Source: Opisthorchis felineus (taxonomy: Eukaryota; Platyhelminthes; Trematoda; Opisthorchiida; Opisthorchiidae). From it: 64,000 nucleotides of DNA. The DNA is taken from NCBI GenBank assembly GCA_004794785.1, contig SJOL01008692.1, forward strand, positions 1,246,868-1,310,867, written 5' to 3'. Both the position numbers and the translations under genes were made by a program. The notes beneath the pieces are model-generated. The model was not told the origin of the DNA. It did no database searches and saw only the letters and a list, made by a program, of their open reading frames with translations. This document shows positions 11,947-25,700 of the stretch, one piece after another (the first letter of the stretch is position 1; each line of letters starts with the position of its first letter).

Positions 11947-14900
11947 TGTTTGGAATATGTAGGGATTTATGCTTGGTTTATGCTTGCGGAGTATACTGGG
12001 TTGCTTAGACAATAACGACATATAGCACGCTATCAAAATGTTTCCGAATACTTTGGCCGGGCTGGGCTTTTGTCCGGCTCAATTTTAGTGGCAGAGAGTC
12101 GATAAAATAGTCTGTGTCGCATACCTAGTCCGCACTGTAGTGGCTACCGCAAAATCCAACAAATTTTTCCGCATAGTGTAGTGGCGCACCTGAATTGACT
12201 GGACACTATCAGTTTGGTTGGAATGTTCCAATGATAGCCCTGTCGGAGAAAGGCCTTAAAGTAGCAAATACGTGTAAAAGTAAGTCCGTAACAAATACAG
12301 TCAAGAAATTCGCTTCCTTATTTGTTTTTATCGGATTTATCGGGCATTATTTCTACTGGATAACGTCGTAAAACTCTAAGTCGCCGTATCTTTTGAGTGT
12401 GCCTAAATCTTGAAAGCGTCTGACCTGCAGTCTTTCCACTTACGGTAATAGAAACTTGTTTTCTGAAACTGAGAGAGAGTGGTTCCATATGCATCCTCAT
12501 CTTTAAGGATTGAAGTTATAAAAAATGTCTTCGGATGCTGAACAGAGTTTCATTCAATTTTTGCTACTAATGTGAATGAGTAATTTGCATCAGAAGAACA
12601 CTAAGATGCAACCCACAGAAGAAGCTTTGCGGCTTTTTTCTAGACACCTTTTACAGGTATCATTGAAAACCATTCAAGATTTCAGAATAGTGTGGTCCTA
12701 ATAATGAACCTTTGAAATGAATGCTGAACCTTTCAAACGTTTTTCTACTAGGTAGTACGTTAGTGGCGGATAATCTATTGAACCCTTAGACTAAAACGTT
12801 AGCAAACAGCTTTCAGACACAGTTAGAAAATCCTTGTCTTGATACATCACGTGAACCATAATCTCACTACCATAGCAGAGAAACAAAATTTCCAGCAGTT
12901 GCGCGTTAATTATTTGCCACTTGGACGAATCAGTTCCAAAATGCAGAACAAAAGCCAGAAAGCTTTGGTGGGGCAAAACAAAATGCTGAGGGGCACGTAT
13001 CCACAAATTTGGGAGCCAAATCGACAACGTTTGGAGCCAAATCTTTCAGTTCATGGAAACAATGAGTTCAGACACACGTGATAAAGGATACAAAAATAGC
13101 AACTGCTTTCTGTATTTTTAATAATGGTGGGCATATTTCTCCCAAAAGGGTTTTAAAACCATAGGGCAAATGATAATTTGCCGTAGTCTTCTGATAACTT
13201 AATATTGATACCGTTAACGACCACTAACACACAACGGAAAATGCTGCTGATCCTGCTAAAAGGCGCTTACAGAGACTAAGAATGTTCCGGTAATGTATAA
13301 AACTCTAGCTTTTTTACTTGAGATAAGCCGCTAGAGCTCCATAACTCCCAATCAGTACCACCTATCACCGCCATTACGAATTAAATTACTTGTTCAGTGT
13401 CTGGAATGGCTTTTTTCAGCACCCAACTTATCCTGTAGAAATGGTCTTGGACGAAAAATAAGCCTCAGAAATTACATTAAAAACATCTAAAAGTATAACT
13501 AACGTTCCAGAAATTCACTTATATTGAATAAATGAGAGACTTACCAAGTTAAAAACCTGAAGATGAATCCAAAGTCTAACCATAATGTTAAGCTCCCTTT
13601 TTTCCTGGAACTGCATAGCCACAACTTATTTAAGGCGTACTCAAATCCTTAGCAGATGCCAAGAGGTTAGTACCATTCTTGTACCTGTTGCGTGAATCGG
13701 TCCCACAATTTTGTTTTTTTCCAACTACTCGAAAAGAGAAGGGCTGAGGTAATCTTATAAAAAAGAACTTTTTCAACGTTTTTTATGCTTATTGCACTCA
13801 CCGTAGTAATCATCCAGCCCGACAGCTCACTTCTGGCATAGAAATTCACTTTTTGCTGCAATCTGTTTAAAGCGCAATAATATTCTCTTGCATGTTATTT
13901 ATACTCACTTAGAAAACTAATATCAGACTGAAAGAACGGAAAGGTCTCCTCGCCAATGTAACTTCCTACAACTGAAATACACATCTGCACAACACGCGGG
14001 TGTTTTCTTAGAAAAATGCCCAAACATAGCAACAGCACTGCGGGATATGGCAACCTATCTCAGTAATCTTGGAGAATGTGGTCGCGAGTTAACCTGCTGA
14101 TTCTGGTGTCGAATCGCCCAAACCACTAGTTTCATAATTGTAAGAACCAGCCAGTTGATGCTTCATGACGTACTCTCAAACAAACTCAAATAATACATTT
14201 TGATATCAGTAATCAATCTCCCATAACTTAGCATGCTGGCATTGGCTGTTTTCCGCTGTTTGTTCATGAGCTCCTTTGACCCACTGCATCTGTTTTTTAA
14301 CATGCACTTCAACAGCGGCACCTTCGAAATGGCACTAAATGGCACCAATAAGCAAACCAAAACCTATTTTCAAGCATAATATTCACCGAATCATGTACCG
14401 GTAAGATAGCAGACGAACAGTTGTTGACCTAATATTCACAACTATTTGTCTAGCGGAGAAGTCTAATATCTTCTTCTTGGCGTGCTTAGTTACTTGCGCT
14501 CACAGTCTTACTATTGTTTTCACGTTTTCGAAGGAGAATTTGACTAATACTATCTTCAAAAATGCGGGAACAACAGCAAGGCGAGGGGCCCAACATGTAT
14601 AACTTCTTGTTAGATGTCAGTATCTCTGCAGAAATTAATTGATTTCACTTCTTCAAATAGTGCCATTAAAAATATTACCCACTATAAGCCTAAAAAGGGA
14701 TACAAAGAGCCGGTAATAGGACGTGCCATCGCAGTCATGTCGGGCTACCAACAACAGTTATTCCAAGAACGATAATGTAAAATTCTGCCATCTTCTATGT
14801 AACCATCGCATCGTATTAAACTACTCTAACATAAAATGCCAAACAGTTTCCTCCTAATTCCCACTTCCACACTTAATCACTGAATGATCACTCATCGACA

Positions 14901-17900
14901 TACGACAAGGTTGAAAACGCCCTTAAATTGTGCTTTTAGCCGCTACTTGTAAAACGTCTGCTAAGGTGACAAAATGCGGCAAGAAACACCAAGCTTTTCT
15001 GTCACAGCGTCACTACTGTGCCTGATAAAGACGAACTTCTGAAGATGATTTGTGGAAATGCCCGAGTTCCTTCTCACTAGTTTACGTAGTTTCTGAGCCA
15101 TTAAGAATTTACTATAGTGATACCTATAAAAAAGGTGAGCCTTATCTAAATTTGGCCAAGAAGGCTGAGTTTTCTTCACATCTGTTGCTCGCGGGTATAC
15201 AAATAGAAAGACGGCTAATACAGTTGTATTTTTGCAGTGTGTACTCATACGTTTTGAGCTCATGAAATTTTACGTGTTCTTTATGGACCACATAACACTC
15301 AGTCATTTACACGCTACTTGCGCGCAAATTTTTAACCATGCTGCGACTCTTGTTATGTGAAATCCTTTTGAAACAACAAAGCCAAACTAACCGCGAAAGA
15401 TAAGCCATACCTCAGCATCAGACGCTAGCTAGTTTTGGCCATTATTTTGCGTAGACTCGTGATGACCTGATTCTAACATGCAGAAAACTTAAAAAGCCAT
15501 CCAGCTCCTTAACATCTACTTATCCTTCCTAATCTAACCTAGTCACGAGGCAATTCAGTAAAACAACAGCACCCATTCATGAATTGTAGAAAGGATTTGT
15601 TCCACACTCCGAATTTCGAATAAAAATTAATAGGGTCAAATAAAATTTAAAATGCACGTTCTTCATTCAAGTATTCGGGAATTCCTTTTTAGATACAACT
15701 TATGAAATAGTTTTTATTCACCATCGACATTTGTTAACGAACAGCTAACCCACTCGATGTCACATCTTCCGGTTATTGCCCACTAACAAATGTCACTCCA
15801 GACCAATGAGACTGACTCGTTACTTCGGCTTTTTGCTCTCGTACCCTTTGTTTTATATGTAAATTACTTATGAAACTTGGAAGACCTCTGTATACCCATG
15901 CGCTGTTTGAAGCGGACATACACGCTCATTAGTTACTACCACAGACTGTTTCCAACAGTTGTTGCAGCTTGTTTTTTGAACAACACTCTTTTTTGCACAG
16001 TTGTCAAATGGTGATCTACAACCTCGACTAAGGTGACTTCTGCTGGGAGCTTGGGTCGCATTTTCGCTGAAAAATATTAGCCGGCTTTGAGTTTTGCAGA
16101 TAATCTCAAATCTACCCTAATCAAGATTCTGTTGCCTAAGTGAAGTTGGTCAGTGCCAAAAAAACAACAAGCACCGCACAACTGTTTTATTCGTGTTGAG
16201 GATAATCAGCGATACACACCTTGCCAATATAGGATGAGGTTTGTACCGGAGACCTCTTGTTGTTAGGTGAGAGTGAACCATCTGACAACAACCGGATGAT
16301 CGGCTCTGTGCTTAACTTACACTCAGATAAAACGTAGCGTTACTTTCCCCCAAAACAAGAAATTCATATTTCGTGGTCACATTTTGACGGTCTTCTGAAG
16401 TGACGGGTTCTTAGACGGAAGGTTCACCCTTCTCATTATTTATTCTTCCACCTCAGCCACTTGTATTTCTTGACAGCACAAAAGGTATATAAATCGAATG
16501 CCCTATCTTTCGCCGCTCCTCTCACGAAACTATCAGTGCAATCCTAATGAGGTGCTTGTCTAGTAGTGGGTTGAGCCAGTACACGCTCATAAAAACGAAT
16601 AGCTGTGCTGCAACTTGCTCGCTGTTCTAGAAGCTCGAGTAGACCTGTGTGGTTTATCTGTCCTCCTAATTTCTACGCACGTTGTCTTATTTGTGCAACA
16701 GTACCTTTTTCAAGCCCTAATTCTGAAGCTAACCCCAAATAATCGGACTCTGGCATGCCGTAAAACACCGAACATCCTATAAAACCCTTCTATTGGTTTA
16801 AATTTATGTTGTCGAGTCCGACAGTTGTGTCTAACGCTTTATCCGTGGGATACCCCCAATCTTTCTGAGTTTACGGTTTCTGGTTTCGTCTGTGTACTCT
16901 CCATTCAATCGCACTTTTTCACTGATTTGCTATGTTGCCAACGTCTTAACCACCTTTTTAGGCTGAATCTTCATCGGAATTTTCCAGCTTTTCTGGGGGG
17001 ATTCTGCTCATTTCCAGCCTTTTGAATTTGCAGTTCCCCCGCAGTATAGTCCATGCCACTGCTCTCTGGTTGTCGGAACGTTTTCTTGTAAACAAGTTTG
17101 CCCGCTGATCGATTCGCTTCGACAGCACCGATTGGTCGCCACTGTTCACTGCATCGGGTGCCTTTCCTTATGCATTTGGTCATTTCTTTTCCTACTCCTG
17201 CTCTCGGAAATTCTCCGGACACTTATCTCGCAAATATATCGTTTTTAGAGAGCTTCGCCAAGGCCTTTTGGCCGTATCGGCACATCCGCACAACCAAAAT
17301 ATATCCACGTCACGTAGCACTGTTTGTGATCCAATACCTAAAACAAGTGGTTAAGGCTGACAAACAGTCGTTTACCGCAGTCTATTTCTCTGCTTTGCTT
17401 TCAATATCCTGTTCTGGAACATCCATTTTTATCATACTCCGTTTAATTCGCTTGAATTAAGCTTTTCCACCACCAAGCAGATATCTAGAGCCGCTGACAC
17501 CCATATCACTGTCACCACAGCCTTCCGATTTTTAATTTTTATAACCTATGAGTTGCTCATGAAACGCTGCATAGAATGTTAACAAAAGTGGGCTGATGCT
17601 ATTACCACAACCTCACAAAGAATTTATCGTTGTTTCCTCTCATACAAACTGCACCCGTGCAATAAATACCTCATTTTCGAATTTATAGTTATACATCGTC
17701 GCTGTGTGGCGCTTTTGGTATCTCTGTTTTGTGTCGACAATACTCGCATAACGTGCATGTAGAAACCGTGTAATTCATCGGAGATTGCATGCGAAAAACG
17801 TGACACCTCTCATAGGTCAAAAAAATGAAAAGTCGGAAAGTTGTGGAAATAGTGATGTTTCTAACTATGCACCCGCAAATGAGGTATCTATTGTTCGGGC

Positions 17901-18168
17901 ATGGTTTTTATGAGAGAAAATCATGGGACATTTTGCGTGACGTTGTGGTAATGGCATCAGCCCCAAAAATTCCGCAGCCAGACTGGCAATTAGACCCGAT
18001 ATTGCAGCTAAAAATCTTATTCTGCATTTTTTTGTAACAACTGCAATATATCGCGAACAGAAGCAACCATTTATCATGGAACCATGCTAAAAATTTACAT
18101 TTATATGGGTTTAAGTGAACGAAGCTACGATAACAAGGGCGATGCAGGAAGTAATAGCTTTTACTCAC

Positions 18169-18234
18169 CCCTTTTCCAAGGCGCTTTTTGATTTCGAATT
18201 TTTTCAGAATGTGTGGCTCGAGTTCAGATGTCAT
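18169..18234 (-). CDS. MAPK15: MAPK15 coding exon 1 (start codon)
   Basis: Twenty-two codons from ATG at 18,234-18,232 to a GGG|GTGAGT donor. The peptide begins MTSELEPHILKKFEIKKR and ends LGKG, the first half of the glycine-rich loop. Joined in phase 0 to exon 2 it gives a continuous kinase N-terminus of the length expected for MAPK15. An in-frame upstream Met exists near 18,315, but it would add an unrelated extension, so I chose the Met that matches the family N-terminus. The evidence for linking this exon to those at 1.2-1.6 kb is matching strand, order, splice phase and a shared glycine-rich loop. An RNA-seq junction from 18,169 to 1,622 would settle it. Confidence 0.9.
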
Positions 18235-18500
18235 GGTAATTTTATGAATTCGTGAAAAGCAAAAGCTTATAACTTTAAACCTTGCGGCGCGTTGTGACTT
18301 AACGCTGAAGGTCAAGCGTAGGCCACCTCTTAGTTCACGGTTTTCACAGAACTCGTGAATGGTTTCGTGAGTATTAGGTGGCTTTCCGCGTCTTTCGTCC
18401 TTTTGCTTTGTGGGTTTACATTTTGTCTCTTATAGCTCTTACCTAGTGGGCTGTTCTATTGTTCGTTCTTTACATGAATAAATAAAGATATGAATTCCAA
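18235..18500 (-). promoter_or_regulatory. presumed MAPK15 5' flank
   Basis: Sequence immediately upstream of the exon-1 ATG, which has ATTACC before it. No TATA element or recognised motif stands out. Assigned only by position. Confidence 0.3.
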
Positions 18501-21140
18501 TTCTCACGAAGTTGCGAAAATCATGAGTTTCCAGGCCTCCTCGCTGGACGTCTGCATTTGTCCGAGGAAGGATTGTGCCTCCATGTACAGTAATTATCTC
18601 ACCCCTCGGCTCATATCCTCTAAAATGCTTTTGTCAGCCAGCGCCTGGCAAAACTTATGTCGCCTCGGGTCCTCATAGCGAGAGGAACACCTGCTGAGAA
18701 TCTGTGGGCACGAGAAAGGTGAACGTCCCCACAGGGAGCCATCGGCAAAGCTTACCCGCCGTAAGCAGACGGGCGGGTAATCACCCAGAGTGTCAAAAAT
18801 GAGGTACTAGAGAAACTGAAAAATTGGACATGTGAAAACTTAGCAAACTTTAAAAAGTAGGTAGCAAGGAAGAATGGATCACTAGAATTGAAAAGGCAAT
18901 GAAGATGAAGCGAAGAAGTGGTTCGAATCCCATCGCATCCGAACTTACGCGATCCAACGCTTGCATGATGCAGCGAGAAAGCCTTTTCTCCGAGCCTCCA
19001 CTTAAGGTGACGTGGCGACAGAAATCATTGGTAGTAATTCCGGTTTGCGTAGGAGAAATTGCTTATGTCAATTCCGCATCCAACATTTTTCAGCTTTGTT
19101 AATGCCAAGGCAGACTTTTCAGCATTCCGGTTAACGACTGCACCCTTCTGAACTCTAGGATAACCATTTTCCTTTTGGTGTATTTCGAATAAATCTGTGG
19201 TTCCCGGTTGTGTCCAGGCTGAATCAATCTAGATATCTGGGCCTTTCGTTATACATGGCCTCCCTCATACCGAGGACCCAGCGCGTTGCCAATATCGTGC
19301 CACCTTGGGCGCTGCCGTGTCATCCTCTAGATACAAGGTACGGACTTTGAAACAGTATTCTAATACGGGCACATAAAATTGCGATACAATGCATGTCAGT
19401 CTCCTAATTGCCTATCTGTGAACGTCTCTGTCCACACATAAAAAGCTCCACATGCTTCCTGGGCCATGGAGGTGCCAGGCCATGGACAGCCAGCGCATAA
19501 CTCTAATCCATCAAGATACCCGGATTTTCGTCTTTTACATTTTGCCTGGACTATCAGCACCTGAAGACGGAGAGTCATGGACGTTGGAACGTGAGCTCAC
19601 GTGTAGACATTATAACGCATTTGATGAAGCATCTTAAACCCTCCACCAGCCGTCCGCGACAGGCAGGTCATATTGCAACAAGGAGCCTTCCCAGAGCGTG
19701 CTCAATGTCTTCACGTCGTATTCAAACAGAACGCATCCGTCAGTCTTAGGAGGGGAAGTACTGGGTCAAAAACCGATCCCTACAGGACACCGCTTCTTAC
19801 AATTTTCAGCCATGGTCATTACTCTGTCTTTAACCGAAGCTCCACTCTTCATAAAATCTGCCTTGTCAGGGGGCAGCATGCCAAAAAAATCCACGGGACC
19901 TGAGGTAGCTGAGTAGAAGCCTGTGGTTGGCCAAAACAAGAGCTACTTGGAAAACCAGGGGGTCCATTTCTACTTACTTGTGTTTCTCCGGTGAATTTGT
20001 TGCTCTCCCTGAGGGACCGGCTTAAAGAGAGAGGACAGACCCTTAGACTACCAATGGTGGGTGATGTTGGGTTTACCTTACACCACATGTTCACAAACCC
20101 AGTTCAGCCACCCGCCTTATGGTACCGGACCGCACAGTGGTGGGTGATGTCGCCCTGTATATTCTGCTTGAATAGTTTCCGCATCCTTGAGAGCAAGGTT
20201 GACTGTAGGTTGCCTCCGGTCCCTTGCAGTGACAAATATGGAATATAGTGCCATTTGAAATTGGGTAGACGCACGGAGCAGCGCACTCCTTAGCTTCGTG
20301 TTGAGTGAAGAAGTACTCCCACTATGGTCAGTTTCCTTGAGAGTTACATCCCCGAAAGGTACAGCAGCTGGTAAAAGCATGAACTCTCTTGGCGGTTGAA
20401 TGCGTTATTTCCTTTTGCCATTCATCATACAGATCGAGCTGAATGGGAAGGACTTTTAGCGACACTTGAACCTGCAGGGAGGGTCGCCCTGTTGTTTGCA
20501 CTATGGTGCGATCGTGTACTCGCCACCCTTCCAGTAGCACGGGTGCATCGCCCATCGCCGGTGGCTCCTAGCCTGTCCTTTAATTCAGGAAACCCATAAA
20601 AGACCACCGTTGTTGTTCGCCTGTAGCTAGATTGGACTTGTCACGGTTGTCACGTGTCTAGCAACACCAAGGAATACAAGCAAATGACAGCTGTCTTTTC
20701 GTTTGATTTATAAAAAATATGCATGGGGTCACCTGAAGGTACTGTGCGAGGGTCACGACCGACATCGGAGTGCAAGGAGTCGCCACCTTTGTCTCATTTC
20801 GGTTGCACCACCTCATTTCCACTTCACCATCCAGACAAAACAGACGTTCTACCCCCTTGTTCTCTGGAGCGATTATATACCTATAAAATGTAAACTCCTT
20901 ATTACTTCCTGAATACCAGTTTAGTTCATGTCAGTCGGCTTAATCTTTCAACTAGTCGTACCTCATGCCCATAGTCCTAGTTTTTTCCTATTCCCACAGC
21001 TACGGTGACTTTTCACATAAAAATGCATGTCTCGTTGGTTGTAGCATTCTCTCCGTTGTGTTTTTGCCTGCTGCGTTCAGATCGTAACGACCCGATCATG
21101 CCTCAATCTTTATGTTCCGTACAAATTGGGAAATAAACCT
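18500..21140. other. intergenic, nothing recognised
   Basis: Short open frames in all frames, none over about 90 codons and none resembling a known domain. No LINE or SINE core found. Confidence 0.5.
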
Positions 21141-21172
21141 ATTATATATGTATACATATATATATATATATG
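21141..21172. repeat. TA microsatellite
   Basis: About 32 bp of alternating TA with GTATAC interruptions. Confidence 0.9.
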
Positions 21173-22689
21173 AGATTCCCAACCCTCTACTACAGGCATA
21201 CAAGACTAGTGCCCAAAAGCTTTCTTTCGCCATGCACCACTTGCTAATTGAGGCTGATAGCAGTGCTTCGGGGACTGGTGAACATTTCCCTTACATTCAC
21301 TTTCTCTTCTAGGATGTGGTACCGTCCAACTCACGTAACAAATTCCAGATAAACTAGTCCATCCTCTTGTAAGTCCACTCCCGTCAGTCCTTACACGTTC
21401 CAATAGCCCTAACCACACCACCTCTCCGCGTGCTTATACTGGTTTGCTCTAGGCCTCTTGTAATTTAATGTCACATATTAGCAAACGCGACCCCTGCTTG
21501 ATCGCTAGTCTACTAAGCACAAATCCAAACCCATCCTGTCTCAATTAATCACTTGTTGTCACCACCCTAATTGTGGTAAGCGTTAAGTTTTTTCCCCTCT
21601 ATTAATGCACATTATCCTCTCTGATGGCTTTACTGATCTCATCCCAACCCCCCGTCTTCCCAAGCTTCGACCTTCAGCAATACCTAGCTTAGACGCCCTG
21701 TTTGGCTGTTATCCACTCCATCTGGCCTGTGATCTGCGTACACGGAGATCCACAATCGGATAAAAAAATACCCGCGATCCTACATCAGCTCCGTCCTGCC
21801 TCTGTGGATTTCCTTGGCCAACCTAGGGAAAAAAATCCCGCCGCTTAAAGAATTGCACACCCCAGCCCAACGACCTCAAATATGACTTCCGTTAAGAGGC
21901 TGTCCAAAACCCGAAGTATGTCAGGCCAATGATGACACGGCACTGCCACACTCAGTTTGATAGTAGACCCGAAGCTATTCCCTTCCTGCTATTGACAGTA
22001 CCTCTCGCCCATCCGTTCAATTAACTGCAAATATTACCAAACTCTTCACCTGGTCCCAGCCACCTCCAGGACGCTTTCATTCGAATCTGCTGAACCTTTC
22101 TTTCGGATTTAACCATTTCGGTGGACTTTCAGTCTGTGCTCCCCACAAAGGCAATAATTTTCTTTACAGATCGCATTCCGGCTTGTGTGTTGTCACCAAC
22201 TCACTCTTCCAAGTAACTGTTACACCCGGCTCCACTATATCAACGTCACCAGTGAGTCTCTACATTTTCGCTGTACGCCATGAATTTGATATTCCTGCCA
22301 CCATTTTTCCGTATTGCTAATCTCTCCACTTCATCAGCTCCACTTACCCTTTTTGTGGTGCTGGTCATAAGCCCAACAGTCCAGTGCCACGAGGCCCCAA
22401 TGGCGGTTTTAGGTTTTAGTTCATATTGACCGGCTGGACTACGCTAACTCTGTTGCATTACCAGAACCGATGCTCTGGTCCCTCATTTTCCGCAATTTGC
22501 AGTTTTCTTGTCATGTGTCAGGCAAGATGCTTAGTGTTTTGCCCTCGCTCGCTTTGTGTTAGCCCGCCACCCTCAAATTCTAACGTCTACATCGGATAGT
22601 GCCCACTGATTATGACACTATCCCTTTTCTGCGCAATCCCCTGTACCCACATAGCCCGCCAGTCATGCTTTTATTCTGACTGTAACATT

Positions 22690-22751
22690 ATGACCATGCC
22701 TGAAGGCATGCCACCCACCAGTTGGGAATAAACATTATTATTATTATTGCC
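22690..22751 (+). mobile_element. LINE 3' tail, (ATT)n
   Basis: GCATGCCACCCACCAGTTGG, then GAATAAACATT and four to five ATT units. A similar end (AGTTGGGAAACAAAACTATT plus ATT repeats) lies at 30,392-30,422. Such tails terminate non-LTR elements. The pyrimidine-rich sequence from about 21.5 kb may be its 3' UTR, but I find no coding frame to support that. Confidence 0.5.
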
Positions 22752-25700
22752 CTGTAACTTAATAGAAACAACGGCCCCGTCGTCCTCATCATAAATTGCA
22801 AACATCAAGTATTCAACCACGGTTGTAGTGTCACCAACTAGAGGCTCCTTTCTGGGAAACCGATATCAGATCCCGCGTTTGCGTTTGCAAACCGACTCTT
22901 GTGTGAGCTGCAGCACCCGCATATATCTCAGACACATCCCAGACACATAAAATGTTGAAAGCCGCTTGCTTTTTTAAGCTGCTGCGCGGCTCTTTTCCAT
23001 GTGTCATGCAGGTTTTTGGCCTCATCCAACTAACTGTTTATGTCAAAGCACTGTTACACATCTTCATTTTCACAATCATGTCCACAATATCCGAATAGAT
23101 GAGCTGCTAAGTCAAGCACTCCTGATACGATCCAACTGTCTCTGATGATGGTGATGATCTAGCTAGGGACTGCATGGTTTACTATGTCTCATTTCCCAGG
23201 AACGACTATCCTTCAACCCATATCCAAGTACCAGTCATGGCAACAATGCCACCATTCCCTCCTTTGTGCTAAAGGTGGTCGATGGACCATAAATTCCCAT
23301 AATCTATGCTTTCAATGCGCTTTGTCTGCCCATCAACATTTGTTCGACCTGAACGGCCCTTTCGGTAGCTGCCCAGGCCTAAACATCCACGAAGTCTTTT
23401 CATTCTATGTCCTCTCCTTGTCACCCCGACGATGGCAATATTTGCATGGTATACAACCCTCGCCTGAACTGCACGCTCTCCTCCAAAGACATTCCTCACC
23501 CTATTCTAAGTCTCCCACTCCGTCTTCAGCAATAAAGGAAATAGAAATCTGAAATCGAAGAAACTTTTGTCGAACACGTTTGTCGCTGGCTTAAGCTTGC
23601 CGTGGATATGTAATATGTCCCGGGCAATCTCCCTATGAATCCAAAACATCATTTATAGCAGAGCGAAAGATGCCAACAGAGACTTGCTAAATACACGCGG
23701 TGTGACTCTTCTGACCCAACTCATTTTGCAAAGCATCCACGGTTTACTTTAGGTTGTATCTTTTCTATTCGGAGAGCACCTCACCGTCCAAACCAGCAGC
23801 ACGATCAAGCAGCTCACGTTTTCGTCCAACTCATTGTATCTGCACGCTCCGAACTACGTTAGTTGCGCAAAATTTACCTGATGCATGTCCCTCATATTCA
23901 CATATGCCCGCACCTTCTCGTATCAATCGCATACGTACTATCTCCACCTAAATGTTGATTACCATTTTCTGAAATCGGACAGTGTCGCCTCACTGCAGTA
24001 GTTATAAATTGTGCTCACCCTTGGCTGCCTGTTATATCAGGCCGCAGTCTAACTCAAGCCATAGTGTCCTCTAGCAAACCTTTTTGGAACTTTCTATTTT
24101 GGGTCCCCAAGGTACACACGACTGTTTCATGGCCTCGTTTGAATGGTAACAATGAATCACGCTGCGCCATCGATAGACCTAAGAATATCCATGATCCAGG
24201 CTGACCTCCCTTTCTCACGATTACTTGACCAGTCCTAACTATAATGAGAACCCAAACTGACTCACCCAAGACGCTCATGTACGCAGTCGTCCACGAACCC
24301 AAGTATGACGTCGTGATGAGGGATCCGCGACTGCCATACCCAGTCTGATGGCTTGCCCACAGTTCAACATGTCCCCAACACTTCCCGACCGACCGTGTTA
24401 CATGCATCCATGAGACTCTTCAAATGGGTTGAATTTGTGCCAGAACTCCGAAGCACTGGCCATCTTATTTTATCATCTGCTGTTTTCGCCCATAAATCAG
24501 CCAGTTCTTCTTGTGGAACCATCAAGGATTTAGTATACCATTTAAACGGGGATAAAACCTCGCCGTGCACGCGACATAGCGTTTGCTGACCATCATAAAA
24601 ATTAAAAACTTACTAGCTATGTCGATTTCTTTAGCTTTGACTGGCGGGGCGCTTTTGCAACGACAGAAAACTTTTTCTTATACAGGTCGTGAATGGCTGC
24701 TCCGTTTTGAGTTTGCGCCGAAAAAAGGGCGTAATTATCGTTCACTCTAGTTGCAAATGCAACACAAAAACAAGCGTAAAGAAACGAACTTTTCCGCAAA
24801 TAGTCTCACAGTCCTCATGGAGACAACATGCTCAGGCACGGCAGCTATGTAACTATGAATCCCGCGCCCATAGTGGGCCATGAGTACGTTCAAGCAACTT
24901 CAAACAAAATTGCAGTCGCTTGGTGAGATCTTAAGGGTTCGAATTATTAACATCAAATGCTAAGACCTTATGCTGAAGTTTCTTTCATTCAAACTACGGT
25001 TTCAGAGAAATTTGGGGCATGCGTCTTACAGTCTGCCCTTGTCTCCACATGAGTTTTTGTGACCCTGGCCATTAATTTAACCGTCTAAGGCCACTCATGG
25101 CCAGCAACGGTTTTCAATTTCAGTTCAAGTCAACTGGATGTATCAATAAACTGTGCATACACAATACCCCATTATACTAGGTTTTGTTTTCACATTTTGC
25201 TATTACTCATCACGTAATGGGCATTACTCCTTCCTTTTGCCCTCATCCCATTTTATTGTTACCCACCACGCTCAGAGTATAACAACCCGATAAAGCCTCA
25301 GCGGCAACCCTCAGACACAGCCCAAATTTCAATGAAACCATAGCCTGAATCAAGGAAACTTTTGCGTAAGGTTTGAGTATTTAACGGTGTTTATTTAAAA
25401 ACTTGAAACCACTCTAGTCTGTCGCATCATTACTAAAATTTGTTTAGGCGTACTCAAGGCCAACTTCGGGTGAGGAATTCATATCTTTAATGGCTGCCAT
25501 TGTTCACCACGACGCCTCTGTGAAGAAGGTTTGGAGAACTTGTGGAACAATTTGGTTTCCTCATGTTTTCTCTACTGTATTGGATTTGGAAATATTTTGA
25601 GAGAATACATGAACAATAGTTGCACCGTCTTTGTCTGCCCAAACCCAAAATGTGGCAGCCAATTGCTACTTATGTAGAAAAACGTTTCTTATCGTTGCAG

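Larger units (their letters stand above)
1623..18168 (-). other. MAPK15 intron 1 (about 16.5 kb)
   Basis: Bounded by a GTGAGT donor at 18,168 and a CTCTCCAG acceptor ending at 1,623. It contains fold-back repeats (3.2 and 6.7 kb), two LINE 3' ends (4.6 and 5.7 kb), SINEs (8.7 and 11.8 kb), a TA tract and an assembly gap. Outside these I recognise no conserved coding sequence. Short open frames in it (for example 2,445-2,777 minus, 7,748-8,104 plus, 17,098-17,460 plus) have no family resemblance I can identify. Confidence 0.85.

Noticed and set aside
17908..18315. 135-codon minus-strand frame taken as one protein
   Set aside because: Only 22 codons (18,169-18,234) are coding; the rest is upstream sequence and the start of intron 1 after a GTGAGT donor.
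20396..20607. overlapping frames on both strands near 20.4-20.6 kb
   Set aside because: Mutually antisense short frames with no motif; not supported as genes.
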